64,000 nucleotides of DNA from Enoplolaimus lenunculus (lineage: Eukaryota > Nematoda > Enoplea > Enoplida > Thoracostomopsidae). Positions 50,361-62,798 of the stretch are shown here, in pieces. The stretch is from the NCBI GenBank assembly GCA_030248215.1, contig JASANG010001667.1, positions 1 to 64,000 of the forward strand, written 5' to 3'. Made by a program: the position numbers and the translations under genes. Within the stretch, counting starts at the first letter, position 1. Every line of letters begins with the position of its first letter. The notes under the pieces were generated by a model. It did not search any database, had not been told where the DNA came from, and was given only the letters and a program-made list of their open reading frames with translations.

Positions 50361-51002
50361 GTCCCTACTGTTATACTCCGTGCCTATTGCTGTCCCACTG
50401 GTAGCCTCACAGAATAAACACTTGGAAATGTTTACCGTATTTTTAAACAAGTAAAAATCAAACTGAAGCAAAATTTTTTTGCTTAAATTTGTTTCTAACT
50501 TAAGAATTTACAGATAAGTTGCAACTCGGTCCTTTTGCTGTCTCGCTGGAAAACGGGACACTGGTCGGAGTAATATTGGTCAAATATTTAAACCAAATTT
50601 TTAAACTACAATTCAAACTAAAACACAAAATGTTCTTTCGTGAAATTCGGTTTGATTTTAAAAGCCGGTTGTGCTCTTTACCGTTAAATACAGCTTTCAA
50701 GTTAATAAAAATATGCCGCGGAAAATGATTGGACGCTCATACGTGAGTAGGATTTCGTCGCAGCAGGGATTATATTGGAATATTTTGACGCTGTCGTCGC
50801 CATGTGTGTGACCAGCTTTCTAGTGTCAAGTGAAAAAGTTGCGCTGGAAAAAACGACCGGACTGAAGAAAAGCAGAGAAACACATTTAGAGATGCAGATT
50901 TGTGCTGAAACAGTGTTGATGTGCGGAATTAGGTTTATGTTTGGGTCATCTACGTTTTATAATGCGTAGCACAGCAATGTAAAAATTGTCTCTCTCACCT
51001 TT

Positions 51003-52682
51003 GTTTATGGCGTGTTTACGTTATAACTGGGAATTTTGTGATCTGAATAGCGGTATGTAGACAAAATGTGAATGTCACGTGATATTGGCTTATAATCCGC
51101 ATCTCCAGAAATCATATGATACCGCGGGACATTTATGAGAATACCTGTCACTCACACGTTATAACGCGTGCGCTTTGCTCACGCAACGTCCTACAATATA
51201 GTTAGCTGCGCGGATTATGCAACTTTTGCGTAGACGGTGTAGCGGACATTTTCATACCGTCGATGTTTGCCTTGAATGTCCCACTCAACTGTACAATAGG
51301 TATCGAATGTCTGCTATATAGATAGTTCGCTTAAAAAATTTTATTTTTCGCAAAATTTTAGGTTTCTTCATAATTTAGTTTTCCTCAAAAATTCCGATTT
51401 CCCGCCAAAATTTGAATTTTGCCGCTAAAATTTAAATTGTCCCGCTAAAAGTTGAATGTTCACGCTAAAATTTGAATGTTCCCACCAAAATTTGAATATT
51501 CCCGCCAAAATTTAAATGTTCCCGCCAAAATTTGAATATTCCTGCATAAAATTTGAATTTCCCGCCAAAATTCAAATTCTCCCGGCAAAATTTGAATTTC
51601 CCGCCAAAATTAGAATTTCCCGCCAAAATTAGAATTTCCTGCCAAAATTAAAGTACTCCCGCCAAAATTTGAATTTTCCCACCCAAATTGAAATACTGCC
51701 GCCAAAATTTGAATTTTTCTGCAAATTTGGATTTATAACCAAATTTAAGTTCTTCCGCAAAAATTTGAATTCTCGCGCCAAAATTTGAATTTCCCGCCAA
51801 ATTTTGAATTCTCTGCCAAAATTTGAATATTAGCGCTAAAATTTGAATTTCCAGCCAAAATTCCAATTCTCGAGCCAAAATTTGAATTTTTACGCCAAAA
51901 TTTGAATTTCCCGCCAAAATTTAAATTCTCCCACCAGAATTTAAATTCTCCCGCCAAAAATTTAATTTCCCGCCAAAACTTGGTTTTACCCTTAAAATTT
52001 GAATTTCTTGCCAAAATTTAAATTTCTTTCAAAAGTTGTTATTTCCCGCCTGATTTTAAGCCACCATCACAGTTTCAATTTCCTGCCAAATTGAAAAGTC
52101 CGCACACCGTTCGCGGATTATGAATTTGTCCGCTACACCGTTGCCGAAAACGTTGCTTTTAATAAACGGTATGGACATGTATGCTGTCTGTTCAAAACGG
52201 TAGGGACATTGCATGTGCGGAGCGCACGCATTATAACGTGTGAATGACATGATATTCCGAAATTCTACCGAAAATCACGTGATATGCAGGACAATGTCAT
52301 TTATGCGCATGAATACTATAACAAATTGCCAGATAATTTAGCTGTAAGTGATTTCGAACACTAAATTCACTTCTATTTTCCGGTTTCTGGTGCAAGTTCT
52401 GCATAAATATATTCCTAAGTACAAATAATTCAAACTTTAAATTTTAGTATCATATGATATTCGACAGGACATTTTGGCTAGTTTTATTACAACTTTGCAG
52501 ACGTTTACAAACATGTCATATGATTGATGGAGTATTTCGAATATCATGATGTTGCCGTACAAATAGTGGATGTCACATTAAGATAGCAAACAATTCAAAT
52601 TTTTTGAATTTGACAGCGCTGTTGTAATAGAGACAAAACGTGTTCTAGGCTGCCCCAGTTATAACGTGAGTACGCCATACAC
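51003..52682. mobile_element. Foldback element with minisatellite core
   Basis: The outer ends are inverted repeats: TTATGGCGTGTTTACG on the left and, reverse-complemented from the right, GTATGGCGTACTCACG, both followed by TTATAACTGGG. Further inverted blocks inside (left about 51105-51260, right about 52085-52300) share CACACGTTATAA and GGTGTAGCGGACA. The core is the minisatellite at 51395-52045. No transposase frame. Confidence 0.75.
51395..52045. repeat. 19-20-bp AT-rich minisatellite
   Basis: About 33 tandem degenerate copies of TTTGAATTTCCCGCCAAAA. The repetitive frames through it (GNSNFG-like on the minus strand) are repeat artefacts, not genes. Confidence 0.92.
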
Positions 52683-52754
52683 AGTCTATAGGAGAAATCC
52701 ATAGATTAATGCGCAAATGTACATGAGTGTTTTTACTCCGTGTTCGTTTCCGGC

Positions 52755-53010
52755 TACACTGTAAATTCTAATGAGTTGATTAATCAATTCAGTTACCGAG
52801 TTAGTTATTTCTGAATTAAGATCAGTATACATTAACTCACTCTGAGTTGAGTTGATTCTCACTCTGAGCTGAGTTGACTCTGGGTGAGTTGATTAATTAA
52901 CTCAGAATGAATTGAATCAACTCAAAATGCTGAGTTCTGATAGTCCTAACTCAGACTGAGTGATTCAACTCATTCTGAGTTAAAATCAACTCACTGAAAT
53001 TTACAGTGTA
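52755..53010. mobile_element. Foldback MITE of TGAGTTGA blocks
   Basis: A 256-bp element with inverted ends TACACTGTAAATT. The whole interior is self-complementary and made of TGAGTTGA/TCAACTCA words. It is non-coding and starts just beyond the preceding foldback element. Confidence 0.85.
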
Positions 53011-54375
53011 CAAACAAAAATTTCGAAATTTATCCAAAATCTTACAAATGTCGAAAAATAAAACATTTTTTAGCTTATACCTCAATATTCCTTTTTCGTT
53101 TCCGTTTATGTTTCTGTTATTTTAATCACTATCCGTTTTCGTTATTCTACTGACCGTTTACACCATGGTTTGTATATAATCCGTTACCGTATTGTCCTGA
53201 GTATCAAAGTCCTTCTAAAGGGCTTTGTTTTGTCCGCGATGGATTGTATGGAAACAGGATGTAACCGGATAGTCGTTTCCGTTTCCGTTTTATAGAAAGG
53301 GAAATTTCGTTATTTTTTACGGTCAACTTTTCATTAAAATTTAAGAAAGGCCGGTTAATATTGGCACGTCTCAATTGCGATGGCAGAAAAATAAATAACC
53401 TTTTAAACTTTTACACTTCAATTTTCGTTTTCAGTTTCTGTTTCCGTTTAATTTTGATCACTATCCTCTTCCGCTCCAGTTATCTTTACTGTCCGTTTTG
53501 CAAAGTAGCGTAAGCAGAACCAAATATTTAGTTTTCAGTTGTTTTTTTGCCTAGATCGTATAATTTGCTCAATGCTTGTATGCAGCCAGACGTCTGCCTA
53601 GCTGATATGTAAAAAGACAGTTCGGAACATATTAGTGAGCAAATTTGTTGATACACCGATTTTTTATTCAGCAACTTGTAAAGGATATACAAATAAAGTA
53701 TACCTTACAGAATCAACAGCAGTAGAGCTTGTAGTATTTTATGACAAGAGAAACGTTATAGCCAAGGAACGGTAAAATTTTCAATAAATATCTATTTTTA
53801 CATTTTTATCGTTGCTATGACCAAATCCCGAATTTTGAAACAATCAAATCCAGAAGTACGCACGTTTGTATCCAACTAAAACACAATTTACACAACTGTT
53901 CGAAAGCAGGGTTATGTAATGGTCTTTACAACACATTTTCAAAAATTTTAAATTCATTTATTAGGTTAAAATAGATTTTGTAACTAGAGTAATCGCGTAG
54001 CTAGGGTGGTCGTTGTGATTTCATGGTGGGAAATCTAGTAAGAATCAGCGTTCAGTTTGTGGATAGTGGAGGGGAATGAGATAATATTGTTGACAATAAT
54101 ATGCTTTTAGTTGGAATATTTGTTGACTTTGGAAATCGCATTGACTGAAACTAATCTAGTTCGAATAACAATCAGGGTTCCACATGGTGTGTTTGCGTGT
54201 GAGTATGCAATATATGCAATGCACATTGTGTTGTATGATAGCCGGCAGCATAAGTCTACTAGAAAAGCGTTGGAGGAGCAGGCTTCATCCCTATGTACGC
54301 CTTTTTTCCAGGTCCTTAGTGAAAAAGGTATGGAATCCCGGCCTGGTTTCTGCACTTTGGAAATCACATTGAGTG

Positions 54376-54577
54376 TGTCAGAACTGCACGGTCGAGACGA
54401 CCCGTTTCTCCGAAGATATGGCCACGCCGGGAATTGAACCTTGGACCTCTCGCTCGCGAGTCAAGTGCGCTACCCATTACACCACGCGGCCGATATCCTA
54501 ATTTCCTCTGGTGGTATATGTGCACGAGTATGTATGTCTTAACATTACACACTCTGCACATACACAAGATACTCACA
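54376..54577 (-). mobile_element. Solo LTR of the tRNA-module TRIM family
   Basis: On the + strand it starts TGTCAGAACTGC and ends ACTCACA, as the LTRs at 35238-35845 do. Target duplications GAGTG lie at 54371-54375 and 54578-54582. It is shorter than the complete LTRs (202 bp). The tRNA-like block is at 54420-54491. A solo LTR is the usual product of recombination between two LTRs. Confidence 0.9.
54420..54491 (-). other. tRNA-like module in the solo LTR
   Basis: 72 nt, ends pairing GGCCGCG with CGTGGCC; B-box-like GGTTCAATTCC. Same length as the blocks in the complete TRIM. Confidence 0.7.
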
Positions 54578-54702
54578 GAGTGAAACTGATCTAATTCGAA
54601 TAACAAACAGGGTTCCACATGTGGTGTTAGCGTGTGAGACATGCTTGTGCTAATGCATATGCAATATATACAGTGGCAGTGGAATGATTGTAAAGTGTGG
54701 AC

Positions 54703-54870
54703 TGTTAGAACAGTACGGGTGGGACGCCCCCATTGCTCGAAGTACTGCGAATATATACGTGGTTTTGTTGTAATTCCTAAGAAAGATATGACCACACCAG
54801 GAATCGAACCACGGACCTCACGCTCGTCAGTCAAGCGCGCTACCCATCTCAGCACGTTGATTATATATAG
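54703..54870 (-). mobile_element. Diverged LTR fragment, TRIM family
   Basis: Starts TGTTAGAACAGTACGGG on the + strand and carries a recognisable but decayed tRNA-like block (B box complement GGAATCGAACC). Older than the solo LTR next to it. Confidence 0.6.
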
Positions 54871-54895
54871 GTATATATTTTTTCGGCATTCCATT

Positions 54896-55985
54896 GTTTT
54901 AGGGTCTAAAATTAATGAAAATTGAAAAAATGGAATTTGCAAGTATTTTTATTTTCGTGTGCACCTCATTGCGGTGGATCATTTCGAAATTTTTCCGAAA
55001 ACCATTTTTCAATTTTTTCATTTTATAAGGGTTTTTCGTTCCCCATTATAATGAAAAAATGTTAAAACTATAGACAAATGATATACCGTTCGACGCAGCT
55101 TGACCAGACAAACTCAATGGTGCAATTTTCACGATCAACTTAATCTACAAAAATATCATCACTGCAATTGTAAATTTCAAGGATCTTTTTTTAATCATAT
55201 ACCTAAGCAATGTATTATTTTGCCCCACCCCTGATCCCCCGTTTTCTAAGGGGAAATTAAGCAGGATGGGGCCTGCCGCGCCCAAACCTCCCGCGCTTAG
55301 CAACTCATATACTATACACCTGACAATTGCCGTTAAGAGCAAGTTAAATTCTTAACACAAAACCCTGAAAAAATTGGAAACAGGTGTGAATAATGGTGTT
55401 TTCTGGACCGCCATATCGTTCTGAGCCCGAGAATACCAAAATTTCTGACGCTTAAAACAAAACTGAAAAAATTGGAAAAAGGTGAAAATAATGCAAGTTT
55501 TTGGACCGCCATATCGTTCTGAGCTCGAAAATACCAAATTTGACTCTTAACACAAAACCCTGAAAAAATTGGAAAAAGGTGAAAATAATGTTGTTTTCTG
55601 GACCGCCATATGGTTCTGAGCCCGAGAATACCAAAATTTCTGACGCTTAAAACAAAACCCTGGAAAAAATTGGAAAAAGGTGACAATAATGCTATTTTTT
55701 GGACCGCCATATCGTTCTGAGCTCGAAAATACCAAATTTGACTCTTAACACAAAACCCTGAAAAAATTGGAAAAAAGTGAAAATAATGTTGTTTTCTGGA
55801 CCGCCATGTCGTTCTGAGCTCGAAAATACCAAAATTTCTGACTCTTAACACAAAACCCAGAAAGAAGTTGGGAAAAGGTGAAAATAATGTTTTCTGTTGC
55901 GCCATATCGTTCGAAGCCCGAAAATACTAAAGTTTCTGAATAAAATCGCATATTTCGATTTCTATTAAATTTTGACCCTAAAACC
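54896..55985. mobile_element. Inverted-end element enclosing a 98-bp array
   Basis: About 45 bp at 54896-54940 (GTTTTAGGGTCTAAAATT...) recur in reverse complement at 55938-55985. Most of the space between them is the tandem array at 55340-55945. Confidence 0.6.
55340..55945 (-). repeat. 98-bp minisatellite, six copies
   Basis: The marker GGACCGCCAT recurs at spacings of 97-101 bases. Copies alternate between two subtypes (one with AAAATTTCTGACGC, one with AAATTTGACTC), a two-unit higher-order pattern. The unit length is not a multiple of three, so the long frames through it are artefacts. Confidence 0.92.
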
Positions 55986-55994
55986 AACGAGAGC

Positions 55995-56450
55995 TTATTT
56001 TTGTCAAGTGCTATATGTGCGCGTGTAAGCATGTGTTTACACTACATACATTATGCACGCTCAAATCTACACCGCGAACACCAATATTCCCACTTCTTTA
56101 GGCGGTCTTTCCAGAACGCGAATGCAATCTTCGAATCCATGGGCCTGCAATTTTCAGCGCCTGTCTCGGTGGGACATATACATTAAAACTGTACGATCGG
56201 GATGACCTATTTGCTGAAATACTGCGAATATACGTGGTCTTTTCCTTAATTTTTCCTAAAGATATGGCCACACCGAGAACCTTACCTGGAGCCTGTCGTT
56301 CGCGAATCAAGCGCGTTACCCACACGCGGCCGATATTATATATTTTTCTTGTGCTACGTATATATACGTATGTCACTGCACGTGTATGCATATGTCTTAA
56401 TATTACACACACTATGCATGTAGATACACATCTACACCACGCATGCCAAC
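55995..56450 (-). mobile_element. Old TRIM-family remnant
   Basis: Has the same order of parts as the complete TRIM: LTR end, an interior beginning with the cttctttaggcggtc block, a decayed primer-site region (tctcggtggga), then an LTR with a degraded tRNA-like block (56262-56330). Much more diverged than the 35238 copy and broken in many places. Confidence 0.6.
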
Positions 56451-57031
56451 AGACTGGTCTGAAACGGAGATTTTTGACCGATCCAATATCGGGTATAGTC
56501 TGCATTCTTGCCCAAATATATTGCATTTGCGTATATGTTTGATTGCCGAACAAACTCTAAATTGAAGGCTTGCAATTGCTGTTATAACAGTACTGTGTTT
56601 AACTTCTCGCTCGCTTTGCTCTCGAAAATTCAATTACCTGGTGTGGTGTTGATATCACGGGCGATTCGGCCAGGTGTACGTACACGCTCGGTCGGGAAAA
56701 ACAAACGGTCTTAGAGAGAGCCCGAAGTGTTAGCCTCCGGATATAACTCGTGGGGTCGGCCACTACAGAACTTTTAAAGAAACTCGTGATTTGCAGAACA
56801 GTGTCCAAAAGACTAAAGTTTGGTTTTTGAAGGACACCTAGGTTAAGAAAGAAACCTGTCGATAATGTGAGCCCCGTGCCTCCCACCGGCTTAGTTCGGC
56901 GCTGTTTACCTATATAATATAGCCACCTGCCGCAGACTTATAGTCTGGAGTGTTGGTACTTTAATAATAGTAAACTGTTAAATATATTCTATACGTATGT
57001 ATAGACTGTGTCTATATTGAAATAGGTACCT

Positions 57032-60000
57032 ATGGAAAGCTTACCTGACGAGGAGGCAAAAAAAGCTGGCTTCAAGAAAAGAAGCGCTTCCTCGGCTTTT
57101 GAAAGTGACCAAAAGTTGGAACCAAGACCATCGGCATCAAGTGGTTCGCTGATGGATCAGAATGCGAATGTTTGGCGTGCTAAAAATTCATGGTTGTCCT
57201 CGTGGATATCTCAAGCAAAAGATGTAGTAAGATGATTTACATAAACCTAAATGACAGCTTGTATTCTTTTAACGCTGTAATCACGTATTTTTATAGTGAC
57301 GGTTATTTTTAGAGCAAGGTAATAAATTGGTGATTTTCTGTTGATTTACATATTTGTTCATTACTATAAGCAGTAGGTAAAGTTTAGCATCTTTTGTTTT
57401 AGACGCTTTCCACTTACGATAACGTGAAAAAAGACCTCGCTGATTTTAATGCCGCGGTGTCTAATGAAGCTTCCAATATTTATACTGGAGCAACTAGCGT
57501 TGTGAAGAACACAAACGCTAGCTTAACGCAAGTAAATGTTTTCTCGCTGTTACCAAATACCATTTGTGCACCATAGTTCCGTATTTCAAAAGGCGCAGTA
57601 AAGTATCATATATTTAATATATAGGTAACAAGCAAAACAAACGACAAAAGCCATGTTTTGTTAAGTTTAATCGCTGCTTCTAGAGTTACTACTAACTCCA
57701 CATGCCGTATAATGTTGACTATGTCTGCCCATGATATTTACTTTGATTATAATTCATTATTGATTCGCGATAGGAGTTCTGCATTTTCGGAAAAGATCTT
57801 CTTAACACGTAAACTAGAGGTTGCAGATTGAAGACAAAGGTGAGCAGCTGGTGAAAGGCCTTGTCTCAGGCGTTAGCTACATGCTCAGCGTGGATGACAC
57901 GACGGCAGGAGAGGATGATTTTTCTGTGCCTATAGCTGCGGCTATTGCGTCTACTGATAACCAAGTGAGTTAATAATCTACTCATTGCTGACAACTCAGT
58001 TCATGATCCTAAGAATTTATGTTGTGCTGAACAATGGCGCCTTTTAGTTTAGCTAGCGTCTTATGATTTGTTGTTCTGGGAAAGTTATAATGTTTCAATG
58101 TATTTTTCCGTAGCGTTCACTCTACGATATTCAGTCTGACGTCAGCACATTCACAATTGAGCCTGCTGACCTGGACGTGACAAATCCACAAGAAATATTA
58201 TACACGGAGTGGATACAAACATACGAGTATTTCCGAAGACAGTTAGAAGTCAACTGGTTACTTGCTCACGTGGACGAGTTAAGAGAACACTACAAGGCGT
58301 TGGTAAGTCAAGTATTTTCCAGAGAACTCATCATATTGTCATGTCAGCAACAGTTTTTAATACGGCTAGTAAACGTTTTACGCGCACGAATAACACAATG
58401 AAGGCTATTTGAGCCAAATTGCTAGTATAATAGCAGGGTGCATCCGGGCTTCCGGTTCCGATAAGAATTCCGATTCAAAGCCTGTTTCGATTCCGCTTGC
58501 ATGTATTATTGGAATCGTAATGTTTCAGCGTTTATAACCAGGGTGCAACCGGAATTACAATTTACCGGAACCGGAATTTGAAAATTTTACCGGAACCGGA
58601 ACTGGAACCGGAAAGTGAAAAATGCATTTCACCAAAAATTTCATTTTAATCTTATTTTTTGCTCTATTATTTGTGAAATAACCTTAGTCGAACATAGGTA
58701 TTTATTTTATTTTTTGTATTTTAGATTTTCGTCGTCGACTGAAGTGAAATCCACCATCATTGGCTTATATTCGGAGTACAAGTGACTTTCAAAAGAGATT
58801 TTTAAAAATTAGCAAAGTTAAGAAAACGGCCAAATTATAACACCGGAATTTTTAAATCCGGTAAAAATTTACCGGAACCGGAAGGTGAAAAAATGCCGGA
58901 ACCGGAATTCCGGTTGCACCCTGTTTATAACCTATATTATTGCATTGAGTGTTGTAACAGTTTTTTTATATCAGTTCTCAGATCTCATTTGCAATATACG
59001 TATGGCATGTAAATTATCATAGAAGCGTGATTAACAGGCACCCTGAAGCAGATATATTAGATATATTGATATAGCGCATAATAGATGCATATAATAAGAC
59101 TCGGTATATAAACCTTGTCGTTTTTGGAAATTTACAGGCGTAATTTCGATTTCCTTGTAAATTTACTATTCCGATTCAGCAATAATTCAGTTCTGTTTTG
59201 CACAGTGCATAATTGGTATGTAGAGTCTGAAACAAAACTAAACTATATTGGAAGTAGAACCAGAACAGGAAATTTGCACAGGAATATGTACCGGAATCGG
59301 AATTAGAAATTATGCGCATTTATCAATTTTAACATAAAGTAGAGCGAAATAGTAAATTTCGAAGTATTCGCGTATAAAAACAAAATAACGATTACATTTT
59401 CTTTCATTGGTGGTTAATTTGATTATCTAAATTATCCAAAATATTTACAACCCTTGCTCTAATTCAAAATATACTAAATTTATTTGAAGTGTAACATGTC
59501 TACAGTAATGATTATGCACAAAGTTTCAACGCTCCAGTTCCGGTTCCAATTGAATTTCTACATAATCGGAAACGAAATAGGAACATGTTTTGAGTCGGAA
59601 TTTTAACCCGAGCCGAAATCAAGTTAGCAACACTGCTTGTAGGTACAAAGATGTTTATTAACTTAAAAGTTAGAAAATTTAAATCTTACAAAGTTTTAGC
59701 ATGCCGTGTGGCCGTGTGCTATTGGAACGATTCCATTTTACCAGTAAAAAGTCATCTATTAGCTCCGGTTCTGTTATTCAGTTATATATTGCAATGTTTT
59801 GTTGCCCGCAGGTTGAATGTTAATTGCTGTATTCTGCAGGTACCTTCTGTTATATCAGACGCTGATTTTTGGCGACGTTATTTCTACGCAGCAGATTGTC
59901 TCGTGAGAATGCAAGCGCGGCAGTCAGCAGTAGAACGCGCAGGTGGAAACGCTCCATTAGCAGCTGCTCCGTGCGACCGCGATGATTTTACTCATGTTGC

Positions 60001-61214
60001 GCTGGAGACAACATCTACTCAACAAAACCGTAAAAATATAGAACAAAGCCTTAACGCTAAAGATTTAGATGGAACTGCTGCTACGCAATGTCGAGATTCG
60101 GTGTCACCTATTTTAAAGAAAAAAGGTGCTGGGGCAACAACGGCCGCAACAAGCGAGTTTAGTGATTGGTCGGACAGTGAGTTTGCAAGAAAATAGTAAA
60201 GATTTTGTTAGGATTTGCCGACGGTTTCGTTTTTGTGCATAGATAATTTGATTTTGTTAGTTGACAACGTCGGAGGTTGTTGAAATAGTATGAGGGAGGT
60301 TATTTGTTGATTTGTGCTGTTAATTTGATGTTTGAGACATGTGATTAAATGTTTGTTCTCGGAATATCGTGTTAAGAACTGGGATGGGACGGTCTCGGTT
60401 AAAAACAGAGAATGAGACCTGGCTTTCGAGACCAGTAATGAGCAGTTTCGCTCTTGGTCAATTTTTGGTCATCATTGAAAAAAATTAAAGTTTTAAAATA
60501 AATTATTTCTAATGTTTTTTGTCGTTCTTTGTGTTTTTCATTTTTTCATACATTTTGTGTTTTTCATAGTTTTTTGTGTGTCTTCAGAACCGACACGGAG
60601 ACTCCTATTCTTTGAACTTAAGAAAGGTTTATTTTTTCTTCCGTAGCTACGTATGTAGTTAGTCGCGCAATAGAGGAGTACCAGATACAAGTTAAATTTA
60701 TAAGGTTATCTCCATTAATCATTATGTTTGGCTTATACAGATCGTTAGGTAGCGTGCTGCAAATTGGGTATTGCACGCTTGCTACCTCTTGAAATTTTTT
60801 GTCCCATATCATATTGGTGATCAGTTTATTTCAGTCGAAAGTAATGATGACGATGACTCGAACGTTCCGACAGGCGATATTGCAAACACAGCGGAAGTGC
60901 CGACAAACAAAGAAATTGAGCAATCGATCGAAAAAGTAAACAACGCTGGCGTTTGTGAAACTGCAGATGCTATTCTACGAGAAGGGCGCGGGGCAGAAAA
61001 ACAGGAACAACAAGAAATAAACCAAAAGCAGCGACAACAGAAAGATTGGACGAATGTAAGTCGGAAACAAAGCGAGCAAGATGTTGAAACAGAAGACCGA
61101 ATCGAAGATAAAACAGATCACCGCCCAGAGCTTGAGTCTTTGTCGAGTTCTGACAACGGGCTTGCTACCGAGCAAGTTAAGTTGACTTCGGATAGTTCAA
61201 ATGGAGACGAATAA
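57032..61214 (+). CDS. BSDC1: BSD-domain protein BSDC1
   Basis: Exons: 57032-57226, 57403-57531, 57827-57964, 58114-58302, 59840-60176, 60835-61214; 1368 nt, 455 aa, phases agree. Human BSDC1 is 430 aa. Order of features: NSWLSSWISQAKDV (human WWRSWLQQSYQAVKE), NVKKDLADFNAAVSNEAS followed by ATSVVK (human KRDLTEFTQVVQHDT, ATASVVK), and a BSD domain about 180-240 with the hallmark DFWRRYFY (human EFWHRYFYK). The C-terminal half is acidic and disordered, with DWSD matching the human SEDWEKD region. BSDC1's role is poorly known; BSD domains are three-helix interaction modules. An in-frame TAG lies just before the ATG. Exon 5 can read on to a stop at 60196, but a consensus GTGAGT donor at 60177 gives the family-like C-terminus. 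Confidence 0.93.
58539..58923 (+). mobile_element. Intact hAT-type MITE
   Basis: 385 bp. The ends CAGGGTGCAACCGGAATT and its complement match except near the inner edge. A perfect 8-bp target duplication TTTATAAC flanks it (58531-58538, 58924-58931), diagnostic of hAT transposition. It lies in the BSDC1 intron 58303-59839, inside an older related CCGG-rich element (from 58435 to about 59635). Non-coding, so it would have needed a transposase from elsewhere. Confidence 0.93.
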
Positions 61215-61215
61215 A
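61210..61215 (+). promoter_or_regulatory. AATAAA overlapping the BSDC1 stop codon
   Basis: The hexamer AATAAA includes the TAA stop of BSDC1 (61212-61214). It may be chance, or the signal for a very short 3' UTR. Confidence 0.3.
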
Positions 61216-61253
61216 ACCCGAGTTCTAGATATTTCTTGGCGGTGTTCTCAACC

Positions 61254-61563
61254 TCAGGGTACAACCGGGTTTCCTGCTCCGGCCAAAAGCGGCATCAGGC
61301 TCCGGTATTCTACATTGTCGGATATTTATTGCTGAAAAGTATTACCTAACTCTATATCGTATGTATTATTATTTTGACTAAAATCACAGTATTTAGCTGT
61401 GAATTTTGTTCGAAATCATAAAAATGAGTTCTTCAATTGAAGGAGTCCAGTTAATACTAAGACACTTGTAGAAATAAAAATTAGCTGTTTTGAAAATATC
61501 AGTTAGATGTTGGATATTGGTGTTGCCGGCGCGCATATTTTTTGGTACCCGGTTGAACCCTGG
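61254..61563. mobile_element. hAT-like element, CAGGGTACAACCGGG ends
   Basis: Left end CAGGGTACAACCGGGTTTCC; right end, reverse-complemented, CAGGGTTCAACCGGGTACC. No clear target duplication. Non-coding. Confidence 0.6.
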
Positions 61564-62798
61564 TTGGAGTTGGATGATTATGAATTGGGAGTTATTAATG
61601 TCAAACATTGCCCATATGGTGACGCCAAGAACACATGGCTTGAGATTCCAGATCGGTATATTGGTTTAATAAGTTTGTAATACACGTCATTGTTTTATGA
61701 GCTAGGCAATCACCAGAGTCTGTACTGATCGTTTTGTTAGGTATTAAGGTAAATTACGTAATAATTAATGCGTAACCATAGCTTATTTGCGTAAACTTAG
61801 ATTGTTAGTGCTTCGACACAGGGCAACACAATATGCTAGACTTTGTATACATGCAATTTATTGTTTACTGAGGTTTAATATGTAATTATGATACTTGACA
61901 AGAGTATGCAATTGCTTCGCACGATACACAGAGCATTTAGTCGCGTTACGTTTTTGTTTGATGGCAGTATTTTGTAAGCCTTTTCGCTGTAACACAATGA
62001 GGTTTATTATTTTGTTTCATTTCGCAATATTATATAATGCATCCTGTCCATTCCAAAATGGAATAGCCATTTCTTGGTGCAAAATTAGCACCCACTGGCA
62101 CATTGAAGTCTGAATAGTATGATGCACACTTGTTACAGCGTCTGTAGCTGCGGCATGTAGAGACACGCAGACACGTATCGTTTATGTGAAAAGAAACCAT
62201 TGTTATTTTGAGCATTGGTCGATGGTTAGCTCCGTTATGATTTAGGCTTTGTTGAATATACCTATTGTTATGTGTGCCTCATGTACTGAAGTGTGTATTT
62301 ATTTAATGTGTCAATAACAAGGCTTATTCCGCGTATGTTGCTGTTGTACATATTTAACGTCAGTGTTTTATATATTGTCTCTGACATAGTCAATGTGATG
62401 TGTATGGGAAAATTTCGGTAGGCTGTAACGCTAGGACTTTGGCAATGCACCTCTGTTTACTTTTAGGTGCTAGGGTTTGAAAGCTAAACCTTACGTTTTT
62501 TATTGTACATTAAACTTTTTCAATACGTACATATCTACTGCATTTTGTATAATTATTTATGCCCATTTATCCAATTTCTTGCCTTCTTTTCTTATTTAAG
62601 CGTATGAAATTTATTACCCTGCAGCTGAAAATTAGCAACCAAGTATTTGCAAAATTGAAGCTAATTCATCTATCAAGTTTTTGTTCTTAGATCCTAGTCC
62701 ATCAATACTCTTTTGGAAATTTGTCATACCCCAAACGTCGTGGAGAACAGGCAGTTTAATATATATTATGTTGACGTGCTTTTTTGCTTTAAGCTCAA

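Larger units (their letters stand above)
46378..57031. other. 10.6-kb repeat-rich gap between formin and BSDC1
   Basis: No host exon was recognised on either strand. In order: a GTT microsatellite, the second tRNA-module repeat, CCGG-rich hAT fragments (47682-48080, 48613-49190), a TA microsatellite (48340-48400), a CTTAGG fragment (49460-49575), a diverged tandem array (49990-50360), a foldback element with minisatellite (51003-52682), a MITE (52755-53010), TTTCCGTTT-rich repeats (53090-53520), LTR pieces (54376-54577, 54703-54870, 55995-56450) and an inverted-end element with a 98-bp array (54896-55985). Confidence 0.55.

Noticed and set aside
51648-52014. Two repetitive minus-strand frames (NSNFG/QILA repeats)
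   Set aside because: Translation of the 19-20-bp minisatellite; no start context and no non-repeat sequence.
55333-55905. 190-codon repetitive minus-strand frame
   Set aside because: Translation of a 98-bp tandem array whose unit is not a multiple of three; no domain.
60177-60196. BSDC1 ending at the TAG at 60196
   Set aside because: A consensus GTGAGT donor precedes it, and a phase-matched exon with family-like acidic sequence follows at 60835.
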